Assembly: GCF_900109885.1 (NCBI RefSeq)
Contig: NZ_FOBS01000016.1
Location: forward strand, 18,169-82,168
DNA length: 64,000 nt
Source of the DNA: Syntrophus gentianae
GTDB lineage: Bacteria; Desulfobacterota; Syntrophia; Syntrophales; Syntrophaceae
Reading direction: 5' to 3'
Under the pieces are notes generated by a model. That model worked only from the letters and a program-made list of their open reading frames with translations, did not search any database and was not told the origin of the DNA. The position numbers and the translations under genes are program-made. This document shows, one piece after another, positions 1 through 7,648 of the stretch (positions within the stretch are counted from its first letter, which is position 1; the number at the start of each line of letters is the position of its first letter).

Positions 1-1
1 G

Positions 2-481
2 GAATCCCTCTCTGACCGGATGCTGATGACATACCGGAAGCCCTTCCGGACGGCCGGTGTTTACGGGGCTCACCAGCAGGCCCTTAAGGCAGGCGTGCAT
101 GTGGCCCATTTCTTTCTTCTGGGCGGTCCCGGCGAGAGCGGGGATACCCTGGAGGAGACCCTGGCGGGGGCGGAAAGACTGGAACGGGCCGTGTTCTTTT
201 TTTTCTGCGGCCTGCGAATCTACCCCGGTACGGCAATTTACGATGTGGCCCTTCGCGAAGGACAGATTGCCCCGGATTCTTCCCTGCTGGAACCGACGTT
301 CTACCAGTCTCCGGAGATCAGCAGTGCGGAAATTTACCGGCGGTTGCAGGAAAGGTCAGGGGGGCGTCCATCCTGGGTTGTGGGGTCCGGCGGCGAGAAA
401 ACAGGGGAAATTCTCTCCCGTCTCCATGGCCGGGGACACTCCGGTCCCCTCTGGGAATATCTGATCCCCCGCCGGCGATGA
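2..481 (+). CDS. Radical SAM protein, C-terminal part (5' end outside window)
   Basis: The frame is open from the window edge, so only the last ~159 residues are seen. They contain the FLLGGPGES and RIYPGTAIYD segments typical of the distal part of the radical SAM barrel in B12-binding/radical SAM enzymes (family knowledge). The Cys cluster and any B12 domain would lie upstream and cannot be checked. The stop overlaps the ATG of the next gene (ATGA), so it is translationally coupled to the deacetylase and belongs to the lipid cluster. Substrate unknown; a role in lipid or acyl-chain modification is inferred from context only. Confidence 0.75.
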   Translation, partial: ESLSDRMLMTYRKPFRTAGVYGAHQQALKAGVHVAHFFLLGGPGESGDTLEETLAGAERLERAVFFFFCGLRIYPGTAIYDVALREGQIAPDSSLLEPTFYQSPEISSAEIYRRLQERSGGRPSWVVGSGGEKTGEILSRLHGRGHSGPLWEYLIPRRR

Positions 482-1293
482 AGCGATTCTTCCCCCCTCT
501 GAAAACCCCGGCGCTCCGGGCCGGTCTGGCGGCCCTGTTCTCCGCGGCGGCCCTGTTCCCCATGGAACCCCGCTGGAGCATTCTTCCGCTCCTTCTCTTT
601 GTCCTTTCCTGTCTGATGGCGCCCTTTTTCCCCCGCTGGGGCTATTTCCTGCCGGTGATCAGCCGGGGACCTTCGAACCGGCGGGGCGTGGCCCTGACCG
701 TTGATGACGGTCCCGATCCGGAAATGACGCCCCGGCTCCTGGATCTGCTCGGGCAACGGGGGATGAAGGCCACCTTTTTCGTGACGGGCAGGCAGGTTTT
801 GAGGCATCCCGAACTGATCCGGAAGATTCTTGCGGAAGGCCATACGGTGGGCAATCATTCCTTCAGCCATGATGTCCTGCTGATGCTCCGGTCGTCACGG
901 CGTCTGGCGGAAGAAATCGACCGGCTGCAGGAGGTCCTCTCTTCTTTCGGTATCCGTCCTCGCGTTTTCCGGCCGCCGGTGGGGATCACCAACCCCCGAC
1001 TCGGTCCGGTTCTCCGCCGGCGGGGAATGTCCTGTGTGAATTTCGACTGCCGGGCCTTGGATGCCGGCAACCGCCGGATTAAAGGGATTTCCCGCAAACT
1101 TCTAAAAAAAATGCGGCCGGGCAGCATTCTCCTGATCCATGATTTTCGGCCCTCGGAAAAGACGGACATTCGACAATGGATTACGGAAATCGATGCCCTC
1201 CTGGAAGGGATCGCCCGATGTGGATATAAAGTTGTCCCGCTCCAGGAATTAACCGACATCCCGGTTATGGAAAAAGGCATTCCCGTTGCATAA
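478..1293 (+). CDS. Polysaccharide deacetylase (NodB domain), membrane-anchored
   Basis: This 271-residue protein begins with two hydrophobic segments (about residues 12-28 and 34-51), then a NodB homology domain. Motif 1 is TVDDGPD (metal and catalytic Asp76/Asp77), motif 2 is H127-SFS-H131, and FRPPVG is motif 3. NodB enzymes remove N- or O-acetyl groups from glycans and related substrates using a divalent metal. The ATG overlaps the preceding radical SAM stop by 4 nt. Placement in a lipid-type cluster suggests a glycolipid or lipid-linked acetylated substrate, but this is inference. The domain call is firm; the substrate is unknown. Confidence 0.85.
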   Translation: MKRFFPPLKTPALRAGLAALFSAAALFPMEPRWSILPLLLFVLSCLMAPFFPRWGYFLPVISRGPSNRRGVALTVDDGPDPEMTPRLLDLLGQRGMKATFFVTGRQVLRHPELIRKILAEGHTVGNHSFSHDVLLMLRSSRRLAEEIDRLQEVLSSFGIRPRVFRPPVGITNPRLGPVLRRRGMSCVNFDCRALDAGNRRIKGISRKLLKKMRPGSILLIHDFRPSEKTDIRQWITEIDALLEGIARCGYKVVPLQELTDIPVMEKGIPVA

Positions 1294-1300
1294 AAAAATT

Positions 1301-1329
1301 TTGCCTGACTCTTAAAACAGTGATATAGA
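1301..1329 (+). promoter_or_regulatory. Possible sigma-70 promoter before the dehydratase/ACP genes
   Basis: TTGCCT at 1301-1306 and TATAGA at 1324-1329 are separated by 17 nt, with an A/T-rich run just upstream. It lies in the 107-nt gap after the deacetylase gene and would drive the hotdog-ACP-radical SAM genes. Each hexamer matches consensus at 4 of 6 positions, so this is a weak prediction. Confidence 0.35.
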
Positions 1330-1400
1330 CGACAACTTCGATGTAGAAACATGAAGTTTCCAGCTGCAGTCTCGGATCATCGGCCGACAGGAAGAAGAGG

Positions 1401-1775
1401 ATGGAAACCTGGGATATTCCGGCAGACATGACTTTTCAGCCGCCGAATGGCGTGATTCTTCAGGCCAGGGCGCCGCAGAATTCGCCATGGTTTGACGGTC
1501 ACTTTCCCGGACAGCCGATCCTGCCCGGCATTGCCCTGATTTCTCTGGTAAAAAAAGGCATCCGTTTTTTCGGCGAAAAACAAAAACTGAATTTCCAGCA
1601 TTTCGGGATTCGCAAAGCAAGGTTCACCCTGCCCATACGACCGGGCGATGCCTTTGAAATCTCGCTGCTGTGCCGGGTTTCAGAGGGGAAACTGGTTGCT
1701 TCCTTCAAGATCCACTTCAAGGGAGAAATGGCGGGAAACGGCATTGCGGAGGCTTCCTGTGCGTCGGAGTCTTGA
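1401..1775 (+). CDS. Hotdog-fold 3-hydroxyacyl-ACP dehydratase-like protein (FabZ/ApeI-like)
   Basis: A single hotdog domain of 124 residues with the FabZ-type motif DGHFPGQPILPG; His34 is the expected catalytic histidine. In FabZ the proline-glycine turn is followed by an acidic residue (EALAQ/EAMAQ); here the segment reads IALISLVKKG, so the second catalytic carboxylate is absent. That suggests altered chemistry, a binding role, or a heterodimer partner, as in some aryl-polyene-type hotdog proteins. RBS-like AGGAAGAAGAGG precedes the ATG. The acyl carrier protein follows 48 nt later. Dehydration of a beta-hydroxyacyl-ACP is the default function; the missing acidic residue lowers certainty. 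Confidence 0.75.
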   Translation: METWDIPADMTFQPPNGVILQARAPQNSPWFDGHFPGQPILPGIALISLVKKGIRFFGEKQKLNFQHFGIRKARFTLPIRPGDAFEISLLCRVSEGKLVASFKIHFKGEMAGNGIAEASCASES

Positions 1776-1823
1776 AGAGCTGGTCGATTTGAAATTTTGT
1801 GTTTTTAGGGAGGAAGTTACAAA

Positions 1824-2105
1824 ATGTCGGTAGATCTGGACATCAATGCGATCATTCGGCGCGTGGCCGAAATTGTCATCTTTGAATTGAAGCTTCAGGA
1901 GGTGACGGCGGACACCTTTGATCCGGAGCTGGATCTCGTGGACGAACTGGGGATCGACAGCATGGATCTGGCCACGATTGCCCTGGCATTGCAGGATGAG
2001 TACGATATCGAAATCGATGAAGACGATTATCCCGGCTTGAAAACGATCTCCCTCATTGCCCGTTATATTGAAAAAAGGCTGACCGGAAACCCGTCGGCGA
2101 ACTGA
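1824..2105 (+). CDS. Acyl carrier protein
   Basis: A 93-residue acidic protein with the phosphopantetheine motif DELGIDSMDLATIA; Ser46 is the attachment serine. Helix III region EIDEDDYPGL is typical of ACPs. It carries the growing acyl chain as a thioester for the two ketosynthases, dehydratases and thioesterase of this cluster. GGGAGGAAGTT lies ~10 nt before the ATG. Being a second, cluster-dedicated ACP rather than the housekeeping acpP (no fabD/fabG/fabF neighbours) is inferred from context. Confidence 0.93.
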   Translation: MSVDLDINAIIRRVAEIVIFELKLQEVTADTFDPELDLVDELGIDSMDLATIALALQDEYDIEIDEDDYPGLKTISLIARYIEKRLTGNPSAN

Positions 2106-2116
2106 ATAACCCTTTT

Positions 2117-3220
2117 ATGGATGCCTTGAAAACGGACATACAGTCGGCGTTTCGGAACGAGCCGAATTTCCCTCGGGAAAGGAAATGGAAATTCTCCGAA
2201 CTCCTGGCAGAGCCCCCGGTCCGGGAACGCTGGGAGAAGGTGCGCAAGTATTTCTTCCTTCGTGAGTCGACCTTTGACATGACCAACCGCTGCAACCTGC
2301 GCTGCGACGGCTGTTACTATTATGAAGGGGAAAAACCCCTTGCGGTCGAAAACCGGGACCCGGAGTCCTGGCGCAAACTCATGCAGGCCGAAAAGGCCCG
2401 GGGGATTACCTACGTGGTCCTCGCCGGTGCGGAGCCGTCGCTGGTTCCGGAACTTATGTCCGTGTGCTACGAAGAAATTCCCCTGGGATGCATTGCCTCC
2501 AACGGATTTCTCCCCATTCCCGAAGCGATCGGCTATAAAATTCATGTTTCCGTCTGGGGAAATGATGACACCAGCGCCCGCGTCCGCCAGGCCGGTGGCC
2601 TACTGGAGCGCCAGATAAAAAATTACCGGGGGGATCCCCGGGCGGTCTTTGTCTACACCTTTACGAAGGAGAATATCGAAGAGGCCTATCCGGTCGTGGA
2701 TACCCTGGCCTCCTGCGACTGCAGGGTAACCTTCAACATGTTTTCCGCGCCCGTCGGGTATAAGGGGTCGCTGCGTCACGACAGGGAATCCCTTGACCGC
2801 GTCCGTGCCGTCATGAGGGACTTGCTGCTTCGCCATCCCCGTCATGTGCTCTTTTCCTGTTACAATGCCGTGGCGCACACCCGGGAAGCGAGCCTCCACG
2901 ATCTGTTTTCTTGCTCCTATCCCCGGCGAAACAGGTCAACGGAGATCGGTCTGGGCCGGTCTTTCCGGCAGTACCGGACAGACCTGACCTGGGACCGGGA
3001 AGCGGCCTGCTGCGTTCCCGATACGGATTGCGCGGATTGCCGTCATTATGCCGCGGGAAGCGCCGTGGTGACTGCGCGGCTGTACCGCCATGTCACCGAC
3101 CCGCTGACCTTCCGGTCCTGGCTGGATTATGTGGATACCTATCTTGCCGTGTGGGTCATGGGGTACGAAAAAGGGGAAAATCTCTGTAACGAGCTGATTT
3201 CGCCCCCCGTAAATTTATAA
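2117..3220 (+). CDS. Radical SAM protein 1 with C-terminal Cys cluster
   Basis: 367 residues. The canonical CxxxCxxC is at Cys59/Cys63/Cys66 (TNRCNLRCDGC), which binds the SAM-cleaving [4Fe-4S] cluster. A GAEPSL segment fits the SAM-binding GGEP-like motif. The C-terminus has a second group of cysteines (CCVPDTDCADC), suggesting an auxiliary Fe-S cluster of SPASM type. It starts 12 nt after the ACP stop and is followed after 12 nt by a paralogous radical SAM gene, so it is part of the same operon. It probably modifies the ACP-bound or membrane acyl chain; the reaction cannot be read from sequence. Confidence 0.88.
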   Translation: MDALKTDIQSAFRNEPNFPRERKWKFSELLAEPPVRERWEKVRKYFFLRESTFDMTNRCNLRCDGCYYYEGEKPLAVENRDPESWRKLMQAEKARGITYVVLAGAEPSLVPELMSVCYEEIPLGCIASNGFLPIPEAIGYKIHVSVWGNDDTSARVRQAGGLLERQIKNYRGDPRAVFVYTFTKENIEEAYPVVDTLASCDCRVTFNMFSAPVGYKGSLRHDRESLDRVRAVMRDLLLRHPRHVLFSCYNAVAHTREASLHDLFSCSYPRRNRSTEIGLGRSFRQYRTDLTWDREAACCVPDTDCADCRHYAAGSAVVTARLYRHVTDPLTFRSWLDYVDTYLAVWVMGYEKGENLCNELISPPVNL

Positions 3221-3232
3221 AATCGAGGATTT

Positions 3233-4231
3233 ATGAAAACCGTAAGTTCCCTGCTGGATGAAGAATGGTATGCGCGATACCGGCGGATCTCCAATCTCAA
3301 CATCCGCAGTTCCATCTATGACGTGACCAACCGCTGCAACCTCCGTTGCAAGGGGTGTTTCTTCTTTTCCTCCGGCGAACATGAGGCGGCCCGGGAGGAA
3401 GAGGATCTCTCGAAATGGGAAGCCTTTGTGGAGAGTGAAAAAGAGCGGGGCGTGAATCTGGCGATCCTGATCGGCGGGGAGCCGACCCTCTTTCTCGACC
3501 GCATCGAGGCCTTCTATAAAAGGCTGCCGACCTACTGCGCCACCAACGGTCTCATCCGCGTTCCCCGGGAGCGTTTCCCCGATCTGATGATCGGAATTTC
3601 CCTTTGGGGCGATCCGGACGATGAAATCCGCTTGCGGGGGAAGGACACCTTCGCGATATCCAGCCGGAATTATGAAGGAGACCCCTGGACCTATTACCTC
3701 TTCACGATCACCCCCCGGCAGGTGGGCAAGATCGAGCCGATGGTCCGGCGCATCCGCGATGTGGGGCTCAAAGTACACATGCAGCTCCTGTCCAATGACG
3801 AAGGCGTGGACGGGTTTTCCTGGACGGAGGAACAGCTCCGGGAGGTCCGCTTGGAGATGGACGGCGCACTGGATACGTTTCCGGAAACGGTCATCTCATC
3901 AAAATATTACCATGAGATCATCACCACGGGGAAGATGTTCGGCCGTCCCTTCGGCTGGGCGGAATGCCCCTCGGTCACGGAACCCATGGATTCCCGGGAC
4001 CCCCGCCCCCGGCGGCTGATCCGCTTCATCCGCTGGGCTTCGGATCTGAAGACCATGCACCGCTGCTGCACCTCGGCGACCCGCGACTGTTCGACCTGCA
4101 AGGACGGCGCGGCCCATATGAGCTGGGTGATGGTCAACAAACGGGAGCATCTGCAAAGCGCGAAGGATCTGCAGAACTGGATTGAAGTTTATGAGATGTT
4201 CGCCAAACTCTACCGCTTCATCCCCTGGTAG
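3233..4231 (+). CDS. Radical SAM protein 2, paralogue of the upstream gene
   Basis: 332 residues with the radical SAM cluster at Cys35/Cys39/Cys42 (TNRCNLRCKGC) and a canonical GGEPTLF SAM-binding motif. The C-terminal HRCCTSATRDCSTC mirrors the cysteine group of the preceding protein, so both may hold an auxiliary cluster. The two proteins share the TNRCNLRC segment, similar spacing and matching C-termini, pointing to tandem duplication with divergence. Separated by 12 nt from radical SAM 1. Tandem radical SAM genes beside FabZ/KS/ACP genes are known from clusters compared with anammox ladderane loci; the product here is unknown. Confidence 0.88.
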   Translation: MKTVSSLLDEEWYARYRRISNLNIRSSIYDVTNRCNLRCKGCFFFSSGEHEAAREEEDLSKWEAFVESEKERGVNLAILIGGEPTLFLDRIEAFYKRLPTYCATNGLIRVPRERFPDLMIGISLWGDPDDEIRLRGKDTFAISSRNYEGDPWTYYLFTITPRQVGKIEPMVRRIRDVGLKVHMQLLSNDEGVDGFSWTEEQLREVRLEMDGALDTFPETVISSKYYHEIITTGKMFGRPFGWAECPSVTEPMDSRDPRPRRLIRFIRWASDLKTMHRCCTSATRDCSTCKDGAAHMSWVMVNKREHLQSAKDLQNWIEVYEMFAKLYRFIPW

Positions 4232-4303
4232 GCGAATGGGCCTGTCGTTCTCCCCGGCGCGATTGAACAATCCTTCCAAAATTCTGTTTTCCGGGCGGCA
4301 TTC

Positions 4304-5554
4304 ATGAATCAGGAAAGGCCGGTTATTCTTGGGTATGACGCGGTTTCACCCCTGGGGGCGGATCTGGAATCCTCATGGCAGCGGGCGCTCCGGGGCGAAA
4401 GCGGCATCGGTCCCCTGACTCGCTTCCCCCTGCGCAGGAACTTTCCCGTTCGCATCGCCGGCCAGGTCGAAGAAATCGGCGAGGCGGCCTTTTCATTCCT
4501 TCATCCCCGCGACATGGCGCAATGGACGTCGCCGATTTTCCGCCATGCCCTCCTGGTCGTCCATCGGGCCCTGGGAAAAAGCGGCCTGGAAATAACTCAA
4601 GACATTGCGCCCCGGGTTGCGATCACCTTCAGCTCGGCCATCGGCGGGCTCGACGCCGTGCTTTCCGCGGATCGCCTTCTCCAGGCCGAAAACAAACTTC
4701 CCCATCCTTTCACCAATCCCAACTCCTGCATCAACATGGTCGGGGGAAAGATCTCCATACTGACCGGGGCAACGGGGCCGATAACGTCCACGATTACCGC
4801 CTGCGCCACGGGGGCGACTTCCCTGATCATCGGCGCCCTTTTCCTCCAGCAGGGCATGGCCGATGTGGTCATCTGCGGAGCGGTCGATTTTCCCCTGGTT
4901 GAGCCGATCGTGGCTGGTTTCGCCACGATGAACGGGGCGTATCGACCGAAGAGCGGGGAAGGGGAGGAGCCACCGCAGCGGGCCAGCCGTCCCTTTTCTC
5001 TCCATCGCCGGGGCTTTGTCGTTGCGGAAGGGGCCGCCTGCATTGTCCTCGCGACGAAGGCCTTTGCGAAGGCCCATGGATTGCCCTGGTCCCTGGAGAT
5101 GGCCGGATGGAGCATGACGGCCGATGCCTTTCATTTCGTCGCGCCCAATCCGGAAACAGTGCAGCGGTGCGTCGAGGAAAGCATCCGATCCGCCGGTCTT
5201 TACCCGGCGGATATCCAGGTGGTCAATGCCCATGGGACATCGACCAAAGTGGGAGACAAGGTGGAGGCGGACGTCCTGCGCCGGGTCTTCGGACAAACCC
5301 TTCCCCCGATCTCGGCGAACAAATCCCAGCTAGGCCATGCCATGGGGGCCTCCAGCGCCATCGAAACCGTCCTGGCCCTGGAAGGAATGTTGCGAAATAC
5401 CGTGCTGCCGACGATCAATTATCTGCCCGACCCCGACATCCCCCTGGAGTCGATTGCCGACAAGGCCACCTCCGTGCCCCAGGAATTTCTGCTGAAAAAC
5501 GCCTTCGGCTTCGGCGGCTGCAATTCCTGCATCGTTTTCCAGCGAACCGCCTGA
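4304..5554 (+). CDS. Beta-ketoacyl-ACP synthase 1 (FabF-type ketosynthase)
   Basis: 416 residues of thiolase fold. The triad is complete: Cys167 (TACATGATS), His310 (NAHGTST) and His345 (SQLGHAMGA), and the Lys before it (NKSQ) is present, so it should be a condensing enzyme and not a chain-length factor. The C-terminal NAFGFGGCN matches FabF. It elongates acyl-ACP with a malonyl extender. It is one of two ketosynthases in the cluster; a 50-nt stretch covering the His310 region recurs at 6432-6481. Downstream gene order is broken by a toxin-antitoxin/PEP-CTERM island before the second ketosynthase. Confidence 0.93.
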   Translation: MNQERPVILGYDAVSPLGADLESSWQRALRGESGIGPLTRFPLRRNFPVRIAGQVEEIGEAAFSFLHPRDMAQWTSPIFRHALLVVHRALGKSGLEITQDIAPRVAITFSSAIGGLDAVLSADRLLQAENKLPHPFTNPNSCINMVGGKISILTGATGPITSTITACATGATSLIIGALFLQQGMADVVICGAVDFPLVEPIVAGFATMNGAYRPKSGEGEEPPQRASRPFSLHRRGFVVAEGAACIVLATKAFAKAHGLPWSLEMAGWSMTADAFHFVAPNPETVQRCVEESIRSAGLYPADIQVVNAHGTSTKVGDKVEADVLRRVFGQTLPPISANKSQLGHAMGASSAIETVLALEGMLRNTVLPTINYLPDPDIPLESIADKATSVPQEFLLKNAFGFGGCNSCIVFQRTA

Positions 5555-5675
5555 CATCCAACAGGCCGGCGATCATAAGAAGAAGTCACCCTGACGGAAT
5601 TCATTTCATTTTTTGCCTAACGAAGGCCTCATCGGGAGGCAAGCGTCTTTATTTGCGATCCGGTGAATGCCATGG

Positions 5676-5972
5676 TTATGGCATTATCTCGTCCACAGGC
5701 AGTATTTGCTTCCCATGACGAACAGTAAGAACAGAAAGCCTCGTTTTTTCGACGCGGTAGATTATACGGTAGTTACCATAGATCAATTCCCTTATACTCT
5801 TGATGTCTATTTCGGGAACGACCCTGCCAATTTCGGGAAACTTCTTCAGCTCTTCCACTTTCTCAAACACCGTATTGACCCAGTTCTCGGCTGCACTGGG
5901 ATTATCTGCTGCGATGTACTCTGCTATTTCCGCCACTCTGTCTACCGCCAGAGGTGACCAAAGTATCCTCAT
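5676..5972 (-). CDS. RelE/ParE-family toxin
   Basis: A 98-residue basic protein with the ParE-like pattern WSPLAVDRVAEIAEYIA at the N-terminus and a central IYGNYRIIYRV strand followed by VLTVRHGKQ, as in RelE/ParE folds. Members inhibit gyrase or cleave mRNA on ribosomes; which applies cannot be decided here. Its ATG overlaps the antitoxin stop by 4 nt, the usual antitoxin-first arrangement. It lies opposite in strand to the flanking lipid genes, within the insertion between the two ketosynthases. Confidence 0.85.
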   Translation of the reverse strand: MRILWSPLAVDRVAEIAEYIAADNPSAAENWVNTVFEKVEELKKFPEIGRVVPEIDIKSIRELIYGNYRIIYRVEKTRLSVLTVRHGKQILPVDEIMP

Positions 5973-6250
5973 TTTCCGATCCGTTTCATTACACGGTTCC
6001 GGGCATCTTCATGCTCAATTGCCTGACCTGCTTCTATCTGGCCTAAGGATGTCTGTATGTCTTGAAGCATTTCAATCTTTTCTTGCATGGCTTCGTACTC
6101 GCCTGCATCTAGAAGAACCGCCACACCTTTTCCGTGCTGCGTAATGATGAGCGGCCGCTTCGTATCGTGTATCTGTTTGAGAAAGGATGCAATGCCCGTC
6201 CTGAACTCCGACATAGGGCGGATATCTTCGTTGATTCTAAGCCTTTTCAT
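5969..6250 (-). CDS. Phd/YefM-family antitoxin
   Basis: 93 residues. The N-terminal part (RPMSEFRTGIASFLKQ...RPLIITQHGKGVAVL) has the Phd/YefM DNA-binding fold, and the C-terminus is an acidic, helical tail expected to wrap the toxin. AGGTG lies 4 nt before the ATG. A perfect 16-nt palindrome 14 nt upstream is a good candidate operator for autoregulation by this protein. First gene of a two-gene operon with the ParE-like toxin. Confidence 0.85.
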   Translation of the reverse strand: MKRLRINEDIRPMSEFRTGIASFLKQIHDTKRPLIITQHGKGVAVLLDAGEYEAMQEKIEMLQDIQTSLGQIEAGQAIEHEDARNRVMKRIGK

Positions 6251-6263
6251 ATTTCACCTCACA

Positions 6264-6279
6264 TATATTGTACAATATA
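6264..6279. promoter_or_regulatory. Perfect palindrome, probable antitoxin operator
   Basis: TATATTGTACAATATA is identical to its reverse complement. It sits 14 nt upstream of the antitoxin ATG in a locally A/T-rich stretch, the typical position for a toxin-antitoxin autoregulatory operator. Function is inferred from position and symmetry. Confidence 0.6.
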
Positions 6280-6431
6280 ACGTACTTAATATGTGTAGTC
6301 AATAGTGCCATTCGAGGCATCCTTTGATCTCGGCAGGTAGAGGCAAGCCAGATCCTTCACCAAACCAGTAAAATGGGCCAAGATCAAGAGAGTTAAGATC
6401 GAACTGTATCCAGATTACACAACCACTCGGT

Positions 6432-6481
6432 TATCCAGGCGGTCAATGCCCATGGGACATCGACAAAAGTGGGAGACAAGG
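6432..6481 (+). pseudogene. 50-nt remnant of a ketosynthase gene
   Basis: These 50 nt match 5212-5261 inside ketosynthase 1 at 48 of 50 positions (differences at 6440 and 6465). They encode the active-site segment around NAHGTSTKVGD. Similarity stops abruptly on both sides. It resembles ketosynthase 1 clearly more than ketosynthase 2 (8570 region). It is a leftover of a duplication or recombination event at this island, not a working gene. Confidence 0.85.
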
Positions 6482-6525
6482 AAGGGGAAAATAGAGAAAA
6501 TATCAGGACCGGTCGTATCAACACA

Positions 6526-6557
6526 AAAGCCCAAAGACTTGCGTCCCTGGGCTTTTT
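6526..6557. terminator. Hairpin terminator after the PEP-CTERM-like gene
   Basis: AAAGCCCA (6526-6533) pairs with TGGGCTTT (6548-6555) with a 14-nt loop; T-runs follow on both strands (TTTTG on the minus strand, TTTTT on the plus). Located just past the minus-strand stop at 6580, so it probably ends that transcript. Confidence 0.6.
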
Positions 6558-6579
6558 AGGAATGAATGAAGAAGATGAA

Positions 6580-7197
6580 TTAACTGAGTTTTGATGTAAT
6601 CCGCCTGCGCATGCCAACCAACCCCACAAGACCGGAACCCAGGAGCCAAAAGGCGGCGGGAATCGGAACGGCTGACGCGGTCAAAGTCGTGCTGAGATAT
6701 GCAGGACTACCGTTGTAGTCGGTTGTCCAAATCCATTGAGCGTTCGAAGCGATATCCGAATGGTAACCCCAAGGGCCAACGCCATTATAGCCATAAGTGC
6801 TCGCTGCAGTGGATCCTGTTGTCCAGTCCGGGGAGGTTGTAACCGTCCAATACGTGCCGTCGGTCACAAGTGTCTGGCTTCCGTTTGCAAAGGCGAATCC
6901 GCTATCGCTGAGTGTGAAATCCCCGATAAAACTTCCGGGACCGCCCCAATTGATTCCATATACGTGCAGATAAAGAGTATTCCCCGCCGTCAGGTTAACG
7001 GTTCCCGAATAGGTTGCCCCCCAATTATTGCCATACGCTATCTGATCTCCATTAACTGCAGGGCTGGTGCTTATGTACATATAAAACTCATTATCCGCCG
7101 TAGCATGGTAGGTAAGGGTTGTTGCCATGCCGTTGTGGGTAAAACCAAAAAAGAACATTCCTGCTGTCAGGATGAAAAACATAATGATCTTTTTCAT
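6580..7197 (-). CDS. VPxPA/PEP-CTERM-type exported protein
   Basis: 205 residues. Start chosen at 7197 because AGGAGG lies 6 nt upstream; the in-frame ATG at 7203 abuts the RBS. A signal peptide (KKIIMFFILTAGMFFFGF) is followed by a Gly/Thr/Tyr-rich, strand-forming body. The C-terminus is VPIPAAFWLLGSGLVGLVGM then RRR: a sorting motif, one membrane helix and a basic tail. This is the PEP-CTERM/VPLPA-CTERM signal recognised by exosortases, linked to exopolysaccharide-producing Gram-negatives. No exosortase gene is in the window. Orphan gene inside the island between the ketosynthases; the body matches nothing I recognise. Confidence 0.85.
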   Translation of the reverse strand: MKKIIMFFILTAGMFFFGFTHNGMATTLTYHATADNEFYMYISTSPAVNGDQIAYGNNWGATYSGTVNLTAGNTLYLHVYGINWGGPGSFIGDFTLSDSGFAFANGSQTLVTDGTYWTVTTSPDWTTGSTAASTYGYNGVGPWGYHSDIASNAQWIWTTDYNGSPAYLSTTLTASAVPIPAAFWLLGSGLVGLVGMRRRITSKLS

Positions 7198-7648
7198 AGG
7201 CATCCTCCTTCATTCATTTAAATTTTCACTTTATTTATATTAATTTAATTCTTTTATTGTTTCAATACAGAGATACCCTGAAATTTATCTAAGTGTTATG
7301 CCTAAGAGAAATCGAATCCATGACGTGCTCATAAGGATGAGTAAGCGCACTTGCAGGAGGCTGCTCCCTTTACATAAATCCACCCAAAAAGGTGCGAGTT
7401 CTGTCGGGAAAAACGAAGCGGTGAGGGAACGGGGCAGACCATCAAAAAAGATTGCTTTAGCCGTATGAACCGGAAGGATTCTAATTCCAATTTCCTCTCA
7501 AAGATGATAGCAAGGCTGGAAAACGAAAGCAATCATGGCCACCTGTAGCTGAGGCGATGACGCCGCCAATGGAAAAGGACCCTTTGTTGGGGGTTTTTTT
7601 TCGGAAGGCCGGTTCTGCCATTGGTCTAAGTCAGGAAGTTTCAGGAAT
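7198..7648. other. Intergenic stretch with no recognisable gene
   Basis: About 450 nt. The left end carries the RBS and A/T-rich promoter region of the PEP-CTERM-like gene. The only long frame (minus, 7329-7532) lacks an RBS and has no recognisable similarity. A CCAATGG/CCATTGG pair flanks a T-run at 7567-7623. Together with the ketosynthase remnant this suggests decayed insertion DNA. Confidence 0.5.

Noticed and set aside
7329..7532. 67-residue minus frame between the PEP-CTERM-like gene and ketosynthase 2
   Set aside because: No RBS and no recognisable features; probably random open frame in decayed island DNA.
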